Positions 10,591 through 20,899 of a DNA stretch of 64,000 bases are shown here, one piece after another. Each line of letters starts with the position of its first letter. The stretch's first letter is position 1. The DNA is from Adiantum capillus-veneris (taxonomy: Eukaryota; Streptophyta; Polypodiopsida; Polypodiales; Pteridaceae). The DNA lies in the NCBI GenBank assembly GCA_014529385.2, contig CM043968.1, positions 4,638,001-4,702,000 on the forward strand, read 5' to 3'. Under the pieces are notes generated by a model, which had not been told where the DNA came from, made no database searches, and was given only the letters and a program-made list of their open reading frames with translations. Position numbers and translations under genes: made by a program.

Positions 10591-11949
10591 AGCAATCAAC
10601 TTTTTCTTGCAAAACTTGAAACTTGTGACCTAAACACATTCTATATACCTAAAACAAGTCCTAAATTGAATTTGGTGAACTTTGGTCTTGCCGGCATCAC
10701 TACGTGCTTTGTCGACTCTAAAATCACTGATTTTTGTGACTACTATGGACTTGTCCGCAACATAGTCGTGGAGCAACTCATTCAATTTTGGCCTATTTGG
10801 AGTCAGTTTGACCTTGTATGTCAAATTTGAAATTTGTAACCTTCGAGCCATTTTTTGATTTTCGAGGGCTTGGCTTGATTGATTTTATGAAACCAATCAT
10901 ATACATTGTGTATAGACTTCGTAAGTAAGCTGTCTGTGGAGTCAGAATGCAATTCTGGCATTTGCCAAAAACCTAGCTTTTCTACTTGGGACCCCCTTGT
11001 GTCTTGCCGAATAGTCAATTGTTAATATAGAAGTTTCTATTATGTTGGGGCATGCTACAGTTCAAATCTCATCCGATTTGGTTGAGCTGACAGGTCGCTA
11101 TGGTCGATCTTTGGTCATAGATCTTCATGCACTGCTCGGATTCTAGGGTTTTTTCTAGGGGTTTAGACTAGCTACCGGCCGTACAAAATGGATCATTGAT
11201 AAGTATACAAGTTACCTCTCATGTCTCGTGTGAGATGGCGCTGAAAGCAGGCAACTGTAGAGTCCAGGAAATGCGCGCGAAGAAGTCAAAAGGCTCTCTC
11301 TTCAAAGGCAACAAGTGGAAATGAGGTGATTTTAGCCTACCTTGGATATCTATACTCGGACTTCTCTGTTAGTCCTACTAGGTCGTGAACTCTATGTTAG
11401 AGTCAAAAAAATTTCCAATCGGAATCCTGTAGCTCACCCTGCAAGAATTCTGCAAAAGTAGGTCTAGCCGCCTAATTTAGGCTTCTCGCTTCCATCTGTC
11501 AATTTGATTGAAATTTTTTGTGCCTGTTCACCTTGTCTTTTGGATCATTAGTGTGTCTTTAGTTTTTTCATATGAGCTTCTTTGCTATTTATTATTAATT
11601 TTTGACTTGTTTATTAAAAAAATCAAAGAAAATAACAAAATGCGCTAAAAAAGCAAAGTGAAAATCCAATAATTAAGAAAATCCATTAAAAAACACAGCT
11701 TTATTATTTTTTGTTGGATTTTTCCATTTTCATGTCTCAATATCAAGAAAAATGATGAAAAATAACAAAAAAGGACTATTTTTTGATGATTTTCTGATAG
11801 TATATATACTATTTACACTCATCGGGGAGCTATTATCAGTTAAATTTCCCCTGTTGATGAATTATAAGGTCATTATTAGGTATTTTTGCAAAAAAATCCT
11901 ACGTTAACATCAAACTTTTCCTCCCTCTTCAAACATTGCCCTTAATTAC
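10591..11949. other. AT-rich stretch without a recognisable gene
   Basis: Short minus-strand frames (10630-11018) show no family features. 11560-11900 is very AT-rich with poly-A/T runs. I see no LTR ends, PBS or RNA gene. Confidence 0.4.
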
Positions 11950-12890
11950 TTAGTGCCTTTCCACCCCTCCTAGATGGTGTACTCCGGGACGACTGTGTAC
12001 ATGGGTTGAACAATTGTGTCTATGTATAGCCTTGGTTGGCTCTACCATGCTTTGAAGATCAATGCAGTTCAAACCATTATCATGTGCCAGAATTGGGTCT
12101 TGAGTAATTAACTCAAGGGTTTCTGATGTCGAGGTTTTCTGATGATGTCTTCCAAAGAGCAAATCTTGTATCTTGTGTGCCCTTTGCTTGATTGTACCAT
12201 CAGAATGCTTTAGCACGCTAATTTCCTGAGCTGTTGCTATCAATAATGATTGTTGTCGAGATTTTACCCGCCATTGACATCTTGGTTTGTCTTGGTCAGA
12301 ATGATTTGGTCTAATTTTTTGTGACTTAACTTTCCATTGCTTGATTGGTTTTCCAGTTTGCGGAGAAAACTAGTGTTTGTTTTTCTTTCAAATCCATTTT
12401 TTGTGTTAGGTTCCTTGCTTGGAGATGCTTGTCTCTGTGTTTTGAACCTTGGAGCCGTCTTTGGTTTTGTCGATGATGTTTTGGACACCCAGATTTGTAT
12501 CGTCTTGTCCTTAAGCTGTGATTTTGGTACCCAGATTTGCCTGACTCCTTGCATGCTACTTGTAGCATTTACTGGTTGAGAGGATGGAGAAGATTGATTG
12601 CTCCATGATTTACCCTGCTTGTAACCTACTTTCCATTCCTCTTTGCTTAGTGTAATTGGAACAATGAGTTGTCTGTCTTTAGGTGATTGCTTGAGCTGAT
12701 TTGTATCCCAATCTGGTACTACCTTATACGTCCACATCTAGGGAATTCCAAGAATCATTGTCTCATTCATGTGTTCATCTGGTAAGCATACAAACTAATG
12801 AGGACATGAACATCCATGTACTATCACATTCAAGTTGACTACTCCCAATGTTGGTGTTGGGTTCTTGTTGAATCCTTTGATAATCGCTAT
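11950..12890 (-). pseudogene. Retroelement fragment with an aspartic-protease-like end
   Basis: On the minus strand, 12880-12700 reads PTLGVVNLNVIVHG, then a VCLPDEHMNETMILGIP segment and KVVPDW. This is the order of the C-terminal half of a retroviral-type protease (LG...V.V, then ILG.P, then the V.DW that leads into pol). The catalytic D[ST]G half is not seen. A basic Ser/Lys/Gln-rich tail (12737-12264) follows, then a frame to 11950 with no clear domain. TAGs at about 12808 and 12738 interrupt it. It could come from a gypsy-type element or an old pararetrovirus-like insertion; the sequence does not decide. Confidence 0.35.
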
Positions 12891-13009
12891 TCTTGCTGCC
12901 AAAGGTTTGCATCCCCTGCAACAAAATACCTGTTTCCTATTCTTTTCTTTCTGCTCCCAATTTCCAAGCTCCTAATTTGAAGAGCTTATTTGCTAAATGC
13001 TCTGTGCAG

Positions 13010-13318
13010 GATGCTAGCCTGAAGCTGGAACAAATGCTGATTGTTAGGCACATGATCTCAATCCTTAAAGACTCTCTAGAAGAAAGAAGGCCTGAAGACC
13101 TGCAACGATTGCTTGCCGAGAATGGCTCTGTAGAGGCTATCTATAATTGGCTATAGGAGATGAAGGATGAAGTGCTTGAGCTAGCCAGTAAATATAAGGA
13201 AGCCATTAACTTTGCCAACAGGCTTCAGGAAGAGATAGTCTGGCTAGGAAGGAAAAGGACTACATGGTTATTGCGAACCCTAAACCCCCGAAAATTAGTA
13301 GGCCAATCTTTATAAATT
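13010..13318 (+). pseudogene. Coiled-coil-like exon fragment
   Basis: A TGCTCTGTGCAG acceptor is followed by a frame starting DASLKLEQMLIVRHMISILK and continuing into EMKDEVLELASKYKEAINFA. Charged heptad-like spacing suggests a helical coiled coil. One TAG (13154-13156) interrupts it; the homologous codon in the first repeat copy is CTG, so Gln (CAG) is a plausible ancestor. The last ~110 bp lie inside repeat R and are shared with 1585-1700. The parent gene is unknown. Confidence 0.4.
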
Positions 13319-13862
13319 CATAAACTTGGCCTTTGCGCCTGTCCCTAGTGTTTTCTAACTCAAAACCCGGTGTTAAGTTGTAATTTTGTTTCTCCCTTAT
13401 AAATTCAAAACGCGTATTTGGTAAAAAACCCTAAACCCGCAACAAACAGGGTTTCCCTTCCCCTTATTTGCTTAGTATTGACCTCTATACTAGCATACAT
13501 CACTTAGCTTTTCTTTTGGTCAGTACCAAGCAAACAGGGGCATCGAACTAAGTGGCCTTCCCTTATTCGCTTGGTACTGACCAAGGAAAAGTGTAAAAGC
13601 AAACATCCTATGGTAAAGACGATGGTCAGTACCAAGCGAACAGGTGCAGCAAATAGGGTTTACCTTCCCTTATTTGCCTGGTACTGACTACACAAAATAC
13701 AAGTGCACAAAAGGGTAGTAAGTAGCATACCCCTTCACTGTGTGTAGAGTTATGCATCACTAAAGCACTGCAAAATAGGAGTAAGAGAAGGATGCACGAG
13801 AGTAAGATGTGATGGAGTTGGGATGGTTTGCTTATCGCGTAGCGTCAATGGGGGTAGAGTGC
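13143..13862. repeat. Dispersed repeat R, copy 2
   Basis: Direct repeat of 1585-2241, slightly longer through small insertions. It carries hairpins at 13518-13582 (CAGTACCAAG...CTTGGTACTG) and 13624-13688. Its right end GGGGGTAGAGT is joined directly to the broken integrase of gypsy A. Confidence 0.75.
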
Positions 13863-14278
13863 AGTATGGAATCAAGACCATAAACAAGGTTAAAGGGTGT
13901 AGCATTTTAAGCTGTTTTGAATGAAACTCAATAAGCCCATAGAGCAGCATGGAGATTCCTTTCCCAGTCTGTCTTTTCTGAACTAACCACTTTAATCAAT
14001 ACCAAGCTAAAAAATTTATTCGTATGCTCAGCTTGTCCATTTGCTTGTGGGTGATAGGGGGCTGATTTGTTATGGATGACCATAAATTCATTAAGCAGAT
14101 ATTCGATTACCTCATTAAGGAAATGAGTTCCCTTGTCCCTGAGAATTTCTATTGGCAGTCCATATCTTGTGTATACATACTTATATAAGAATGCGGTAGT
14201 GGTTCTAGCAGCATTCTTTTGAGTTGCTTTAGCCTCGGCCCACTTGGTCAAATAGTCCGTAGCTGCAATGATATATTG
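13863..14278 (-). pseudogene. Gypsy A integrase, core domain 3' half
   Basis: Minus-strand reading resumes after the insertion with AATDYLTKWAEA, then YTRYGLPIEILRDKGTHFLN and YHPQANGQAE. These are the catalytic-core landmarks of a Ty3/gypsy integrase (first Asp in ATDY, second Asp in RDKGTHF, Glu in GQAE). Then ATPFNLVYGLDSIL marks the start of the C-terminal part. In-frame stops fall in the WAY/VSFKTA segment. The sequence ends at repeat R. Confidence 0.8.
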
Positions 14279-14972
14279 TGTGAGGTTCCCACCCCGCCGT
14301 ATCAACCAGCAGATTTGATGGTGAACCTGGTGGCCACTAGATCTATTGCGGAAGCAAACAAAATGGTTCAGGGTTCGACTAGCGGACGATCTCTCATCAC
14401 AAAGTGAGTCGAGTTCGAGCCTACTAGCAAGGAGATCTAGCTCCACCTCGCAGGGGAAGCGTACTTAAACTATCTAGCGATCCTAAGACCCACCTTCCAA
14501 GAGGAGAGAAACCCCGAGTGCCTTTTTTCCCATGTTTCAGAGGCACGTACTCTCGAGATTTCACCGCTCTAGGGCCAATGAGTGTTACTAATATCGAAGT
14601 AAGCACTATGGGGACAGAGAGTTCCCGATCAATCCGGACCACCCATCTCATAGGCATTGGCAACCTGAGCCAAGCCCCCACTTTCCACCCCCACACTCAC
14701 ACTTCCTTGTGTGACCTAATTACTACCACAATGATTGTTCAACATAAACATTCCTTGATTAATTTCGAATCACATTGTTCGTTAAGACAGCCCTTCAACC
14801 AGTATTGCAAACAACACCAAGACAGTATTCTAGTAAAAATTCTACTCGAACTTATTCATTAAGATTCCAATGTTCTGGAGGTACAACATTCCCCCTCCAG
14901 CGAGAGTTTACTCCTCCCGTTGTCGCCTAGCTGCCCATACAACTAGGTATGTCCACCGCATAGAAAGCACGA

Positions 14973-15063
14973 CATGGACATTCCCACCGCTTAACCAACA
15001 GACATGGGTTCCCACCGCTTAACCAGCAGTCGTGGGTATCCACCGCTTAACTAGCAGACGTGG
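14973..15063. repeat. 28-bp minisatellite, three copies
   Basis: Units of the form TTCCCACCGCTTAACCAGCA followed by GnCGTGGG repeat three times inside the solo-LTR-like insertion, with an outlying related TCCACCGCATAG just before. Confidence 0.65.
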
Positions 15064-16068
15064 ATTCAAGAGCCCTTAACCAGGAACTCTGCCCCCTGTG
15101 ATCAGTAGGGGGGTCAGGACTGATTCAACATTGGAAATAAAATGAACATGTCGAGCTAAATTTTCCCTAGCAGACATTCTTTTCTATTGCAAATAGCATA
15201 CCCATCAATCATTTCTTTCCTACTTTAGACTTTAATGTACAAATGAGTTCAGTGCCGAGGTTTCCGTTGGATTTCTCCAACTTGTTTTGGGGATATGTTC
15301 ATTCCTAACTAAACGTGTGCAATGTTAATTCAAACAACTTGAATAAAATTATGACCTACCTCTTCCATTTCTTCGTCAATGGCCTGTGAGATGGCCGGTA
15401 TTTTTTCGTCCATGGGAGCTTTTCCCTTTCCATTGACATTGCTTGTTCCAGTCTCGCAGTCGTGGGCACCACCGAAGCGAGTTCTCTTAACCGGGGCCAT
15501 TTTAAACTCACTACTTTAAATGATTAGCTTGTAGAAAAGAGCTAATGTCCGTGAGCGTCATAACAACCAATTGATAGATTAGCAACATTCAATAATCCCT
15601 CCTATATGAGAGATTTAGATTATGGATGATATTTAATCCTATGGAACCGGCCCTAAAGATAATCAATCGGCTTAGATGATTAAGAATAATAGGATTTCAC
15701 TAATGGAATTACCAAAGAGATGAATTAAGCACGATTAATCTCTTTCCTAGCAATTAGAGGGTGCAGAATCACCGCATGCATAAGTGTGAGAAAAACCACC
15801 TCTTAGAGACTTAATGACAGATTAATCTTACCTTAATTATATCTTAATGCATAAGAGAAATGAATCTAATTCAGCTACAATATTAATGAGTGATAAAAGA
15901 GTGTGATTCTCGTCAGTCTACACAATTACCGGCTTACTGGTTAATTACTATGCTACCTAGAGAGAGAAATCCTATTAATCATGCACTAATCATTAATTAA
16001 AGATCATGGATGGCTGATAATTCAGCTATGGTGTGATGATTACATAATAGAATATGGTTAAGGAGAAA

Positions 16069-16240
16069 TTAGAGAGTAATTAGAGAGAATTACAACTAGG
16101 AATAAGCATAATAGACGAGGGATTTAGATGGTAATTAGAGAGTAATTAGAGAGAATTACAACTAGGAATAAGCATAATAGAGAGTAATTAGAGAGAATTA
16201 CAACTAGGAATAAGCATAATAGACGAGGAATTTAGATGGT
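16069..16240. repeat. Tandem repeat AGAGAGTAATTAGAGAG...AGCATAATAG
   Basis: The block GAATTACAACTAGGAATAAG and its neighbours occur three times within about 170 bp, once with and once without an intervening GACGAGGxATTTAGATGGT segment, as expected of unequal tandem duplication. Confidence 0.6.
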
Positions 16241-16404
16241 AATGAAAAGAATTTACAGAAGGCATTAATTAAACCGTGATTACCGTGATTAAGGGCTGAT
16301 AATCTGCTCGATTCTCTGATCTAATCAAGCTTCTTGAGGCGAGAATTCGACAGCACCTCCCTCCTTGCTTCTCCTTCAAAAGGTGTGTGTACCGACAGCA
16401 CCTC

Positions 16405-16475
16405 CCCAAGGTGTGTGTAGGTGTGTGTGTGTGCTCTGGGTATGTGTGTGAGCATGTGTGTGTGTGTGTGTGTGT
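16405..16475. repeat. (GT)n microsatellite
   Basis: GT-rich tract, interrupted, with a pure stretch at about 16455-16474. It creates the His/Thr-rich open frames on the opposite strand. Confidence 0.8.
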
Positions 16476-17150
16476 CCAGGCCTTTAAATAGGCTCCTACA
16501 GGCTGAAAATCGACCAGTCTTGCTATTTGCATCTGGGGGAGCACTGAGTCTCTGCATTGGCAAGTCCAGTTCCCCTACCCACCAAGTGTCCAGTTGGCTT
16601 GGTTAATTGGCTCTGACACTTAGTTACTGGCTTGGAAACTCTCCCAGGACTCCCACAAAGAGAGAAGGCGCCCCCTAGCTGCTAAAGCTGAGCTGGAGTG
16701 GGCTGGAACCTGTTCCCACACAGCCTCGGGCCCCCCAGTGCCTCCCCGGCCAATTTTGGGAAAATTTGATTTTAGGCTAAAACGGGTCATACGAGTCGGA
16801 ATTTGATGCCGAAAATTGCTATAGCAAGCTCTAACTAAGGCGTAATGGCCCGAGTATCTGCCATATTTAGCTGCCCTCGGGGTCCAAAAATGCATTTTTT
16901 CAAATTTGGAGTACGGGTGCAGTTTTTCGAGACGGTCAAAACTGGACGGGTCGGGTGACCAAAAACTTACTATTTTTGGAAAATTTTCACAAAAATTATT
17001 TTAATTCACATTTTGAAGCTTTAAAACATTCTAAACTTCATGGCACTGACAAAATTCGGAAAACTGCTAAAAATAGTAACTTTTTCCATTATGTTTATTT
17101 CATGGTGCAAGGGTGCTCTTTTTCGTCGGGGTCAGAGACCTTACATATTG

Positions 17151-17966
17151 AGCTTGAGTTCTATAGGCAGGTGGTTGTATTGGCCCAACAAAATCTATAC
17201 CCCATTTTGTAAAAGCTCTAGCTTCCATCATTGGTCTTAAGGGCATGCTATCTACACGTGTTGGCATTTTTACTCGTTGACAAGCATCACATTTCCAAAC
17301 ATATTCTTTGGCATCTGCAAAAAGTGTTGGCCACTATATTCCTGCCATTAAGATTGGTCTTGCGGTGGTCTTAGTAGAAAAGTGATCTCCAGCTAATCCA
17401 GCATGTACTTGTTCTATAATTGGAGTATACTCATCTTCATTTGCACAAAGACGCAAATGTTGATCCTTACCTCTCCGATACAATTGGTTTCCAATAAGAG
17501 CATAGTTGCTTGCTTTGATTTCAATTTCTCTCTGACGGCGTTTACTCATATCCTCAGGAAATGTTCGGCTTGATAAGTAAGTAACTAGATAGTCACTCCA
17601 CTTAGGAACATGCGACATTTGGAACAATGTTACTTGAGCTATGGGTGTGTGTTTTTGACATTGAGGACAATCCGTTACAAAAAATCGAACATCACTCCTC
17701 ATAGTTGGCCAAAATACTCCAAGTCTCAAGATCCTTTGCATAGTTTGGTCTTCCGCAAAGTGAAGTCCTACTATGGTAATATGTGCTTGACTTAGGTATT
17801 GGGTTTTCTCTTCATGAGTAATGCATAATAGACATATTCCATCTCGATTTATTTTGTATAGCCTACCAGCTAGTAATTGATACATAGACAATTGCCCAAT
17901 TAATCCAATTGTAATAGGAAGTGGTATTTCTGAATCCACTTGAGCTATGGTCATCAATGATACCAT
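17151..17966 (-). pseudogene. Gypsy A integrase N-terminal part with two zinc-binding modules
   Basis: A minus-strand frame contains two successive HHCC modules. The first is AHITIVGLHF...GVFWPTM...DCPQCQ (about 17790-17640). The second is VHAGLAGDHF...GIWWPTL followed by CDACQ (about 17410-17280). Between them is a linker with SRTFPEDMSKRRQREIE and NQLYRRGKD. Ty3/gypsy integrases normally carry one such module, which binds zinc and helps multimerise the protein on the LTR ends. The same two-module order is present in gypsy B, so it predates both insertions. The frame then passes DFVGP and stops at the insertion boundary at 17145. Confidence 0.75.
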
Positions 17967-17978
17967 CTTTTCCGACCA

Positions 17979-18480
17979 TCAAGGTATTATTTCCACGGAG
18001 AACAAATAGGCATCTGGTAGCTCATTGTCTACTCTTTTATGTGATTCTCCTGAAACAATCCTTGACAAATGATCTGCTCTTTGATGAGTAGTGCCCTTTT
18101 CTACAACTATAGTGAAATCAAATTCCAAAAGAATGATGAACCATCTCACTATTCTTCTTGTGCTGCATGGCTTGTTGACCAAGTACAATAAGGCTTGGTG
18201 GTCCACAAAGAACACAAATTTGTTTGCTAATAGGTAATGTTTATACATTTTACGGCATAGATTATTCCTAATCCTTCCCTTTCGGTGGTGGTATAATTTT
18301 TTTCTGCCATATTCAACTGTCAACTAGCATAAGAAATAGGAAAATCTATTTTTCCGTCTGCTGGTTGAGCTAGTATACACCCAATGGAAAAATTAGAAGC
18401 ATCTACATGTATGTGGAATATCTTATTCCAATATGGTGCTTTCAATATTGGAGCTGAAGTGAGAGCTTACTTAAGCTTCA
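17979..18480 (-). pseudogene. Gypsy A RNase H
   Basis: Minus-strand remnants of the RNase H domain: ASNFSIGCILAQ near 18390, the YHHRKGRIRN segment (gypsy B has TTEREG here), and FVFFVDHQALLYLVNKPCST (18220-18160) with the third catalytic Asp. HQRADHLSRI at 18080 closes the domain. Frameshifts and stops separate these pieces. The domain removes the RNA template during reverse transcription. Confidence 0.75.
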
Positions 18481-19400
18481 TGAAGGATTCTTCACACTCA
18501 TCAGTCCACTCAAAGTGTGTAATCAAGCTATGTATGGGTTTTGCAATTATAGTGTACATGTAAATGAATCATTTGTAATATCCACAATGTCCCATGAAGG
18601 CTTGAACCCCCTTGACTATTGTTGGTCAAGGCAAATTAACAATAACATGAATTTTATCCATATCAGTAGCTATGCCATTTTTAGACACTATATGTCCAAG
18701 AATTTTTCCTTGTCTACCCATAAATGTGCACTTTTTAGGATTTAAGCAAATCCTATAAAGTCTACATTTTTTGAATACCTTTTTGAGGTGTTCAAAATGA
18801 TCAGCCCGGATTAATGAATGTACGCATAGATCATCCATATAAACTTCCAAGGATTTCCTAAGATATTCTTTAAAAGCATGGCTTGTCAATCTTTGAAAGG
18901 TGGCAGGAGCATTTAGTTCACCCAAAAGGCATAACCCAATAGGCGAAAATACCCCATTACAAAAGCAATTTTATGCTGATCTTTTGGGTCAACCAAAATT
19001 TGATTTTATCCCAAAAAGCCATCTAAAAAACTGTAAGCTTCTTTACCTGCAACTCGTTCTAAAACATGCTCAGTGATTGGAAGAGGAAAGTTGTCTCTAA
19101 TGGTATTGCATTCACTTTCTTGAAGTTGACACACACTCATAGTTTTTCATTTTTCTTGGGTACTGCCACAATTGGAGACACCCAATCTGTGTGTTCAATT
19201 TCATAAATGAATTCGGCTTCATTTATTTTTTCAATCTCTTCTTTGATCTTCCTGGCAAATGTTTCATTTTATGTATGTGGCCTTTGTCTACTTGGTTTCA
19301 CATCATCTCTCATGGGTATGGAATGTTGACAGATTTCTGGATCAACACCCTTGAGATCCTTGTAAGACCAAGCAAAAATAACTCGGTATTCTTTTAGCAA
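18480..19400 (-). pseudogene. Gypsy A reverse transcriptase
   Basis: Minus-strand landmarks: VDPEICQHSIPMRDDVKPSR (pre-RT, about 19350-19290), DWVSPIVAVPKKN (about 19180), NAPATFQRL (about 18900), and the active-site YMDD at 18841-18830 followed by LCVHS. GKILGHIVSKNGIATD at about 18700 follows. Many stops lie between 19250 and 18930. The homologous part of gypsy B (34519-35300) is better preserved. Confidence 0.85.
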
Positions 19401-20822
19401 GCTTAAAAAAAGCTCTTCTTCTTCTTCTGTTAGGTCATTTGCAATGTAGGCAAGCTTAGGCTCTTTTCCTAGTTTGACCAAATCTATCTTTTTTGCGTTT
19501 TCAGGCCCTTCGTAGGACTCGCCCTGTTTTGGTAGTTCCCTAACAGGTTGTTTGACTATGATTTTTTGATCTTGGAGAGTATATTTCTTGTAATTAGATG
19601 AAACACTCATTACATCTTTACCATCCTCTTCTGTGGTTTCCATTTCGATCGTGTATATCTCCTTTGGAGCTATTTTCAACTCTTGATATTTCTTTTTCCG
19701 CTCAACTCGTGTCATGGTTGACTCCTTGTCCTGTTCTTTTGGCTTCACTTGAGTTTCCTTTCTCATTTTTCTCGACGTTTTTGTCATTTCATGTTCTTCC
19801 TTTAAAGGATATCTACCAGTGATTTTGTCCTTGACACAATCATGTGCATCTATCTGCATCAGAAACTGTGTTCTATTGGAGACTGATGGCATAGGTCTAG
19901 CTTTCACATTTTCGGTGTCTCTTTTTCGTCTATACCATTTTTGTCTTCTCGGTTTCTGGTTAGTAAATTTTTTAAAAAAAATCCTCCCTTCCTTTTGTGA
20001 GTAGCTTAGCTCTCACATGTTCTTTTTCCGACCCCAAATCTTCTAAGGTAGCTGAGCGTTCTTCTAACTCATCTGTTGCATCATAGTAGAGGTCTACAAA
20101 GACTTGTCGAGCCTTCATTATTTCCTTGGGTTTGTGAATTTCATCTTCAATGTGGAGGGTTGATATCATTTGTATGGGAATTATGTCATAGCCGTCCTCA
20201 TTGCAAAATTGAGTAGGCATAGATGTATTCACACATACATCCATTGTTGCTTAAATTTGAGTCCACTCAAATGGCTCAAAAAATGCTCTGGAAAGGGTTC
20301 AGATACATATGCTTCATATGTGAAATCCCTTTTTAAGATACATTCTTCTCTTTTTAAACTCTCATTTTTTGAAGCTCCGCACATCTAAATAGGAGTGTCT
20401 TTGTTCAACCACAATGGAAGCTTAGTTTCAACCGAAGAGACTAAATCAAACTCTTGTATGAATGTTTTGATGACATCTCTATAAGTGTGATCTTTTAGAT
20501 CAACCCTTGTTATTGATCCCACTGGCTTCAAGTACATGTAATTGTTTCCCCAATCTTGGATGAGTTATACTTGTCACATGAAAGGTCTTCTCAATATGAT
20601 TTCGTAATTGAGTTTTTTTCCAAATTCTACTATGGAAAAAGTGTGTTGATATTCAATCCCACATGAATTTACTATCACTTTTTCAAGTAGTTCTAATGGT
20701 CTTTCAATGTTTCCATCGGCCAATTGCAATTTCATTCGAGTTTGTCTAATGGCTGACTGTCCCCAGGATTCCCACATTGTTGTGGCTATGGCTATGCTTG
20801 CCCCACTATCCAGTATTACCAT
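19269..20822 (-). pseudogene. Gypsy A protease and pro-RT linker
   Basis: The protease starts around 20822 with VILDSGASIAIA, which has the catalytic D-S-G, and ends with YEIILRRPFM, equivalent to the ILGRPF of the family with Gly changed to Arg. It cleaves the Gag-Pol polyprotein. A long lysine/glutamate-rich linker follows (20244-19972 and 19907-19269) that also exists in gypsy B at 33494-34495. It contains YKKYTLQDQKIIVKQPVREL just upstream of the RT. Stops between the frames show the copy is dead. Confidence 0.75.
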
Positions 20823-20899
20823 GGTTTCTATGTCATTATATTACACTGGAAGGGTTGTGTTTCCTTCTTCCCCTTGGTACTCTTCTCCAACTTTTTTCA

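Larger units (their letters stand above)
14279..17145 (+). mobile_element. 2867-bp solo-LTR-like insertion in gypsy A integrase
   Basis: The insertion starts TGTGAGGTTCCCACCCCG and ends CGGGGTCAGAGACCTTACA, i.e. TG...CA with imperfectly inverted ends, and is flanked by TATTG at 14274-14278 and 17146-17150. Removing it restores the integrase reading that gypsy B has at 36750. There is no retroelement coding frame and no second LTR inside. A CCTTTAAATAGG TATA-like element at about 16480-16491 suggests a plus-strand promoter. The best reading is a solo LTR of a large element. A non-autonomous DNA transposon with short terminal inverted repeats is less likely. Confidence 0.6.

Noticed and set aside
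16269-16606. His/Thr-rich frames around 16400
   Set aside because: Produced by the (GT)n microsatellite inside the solo-LTR-like insertion.
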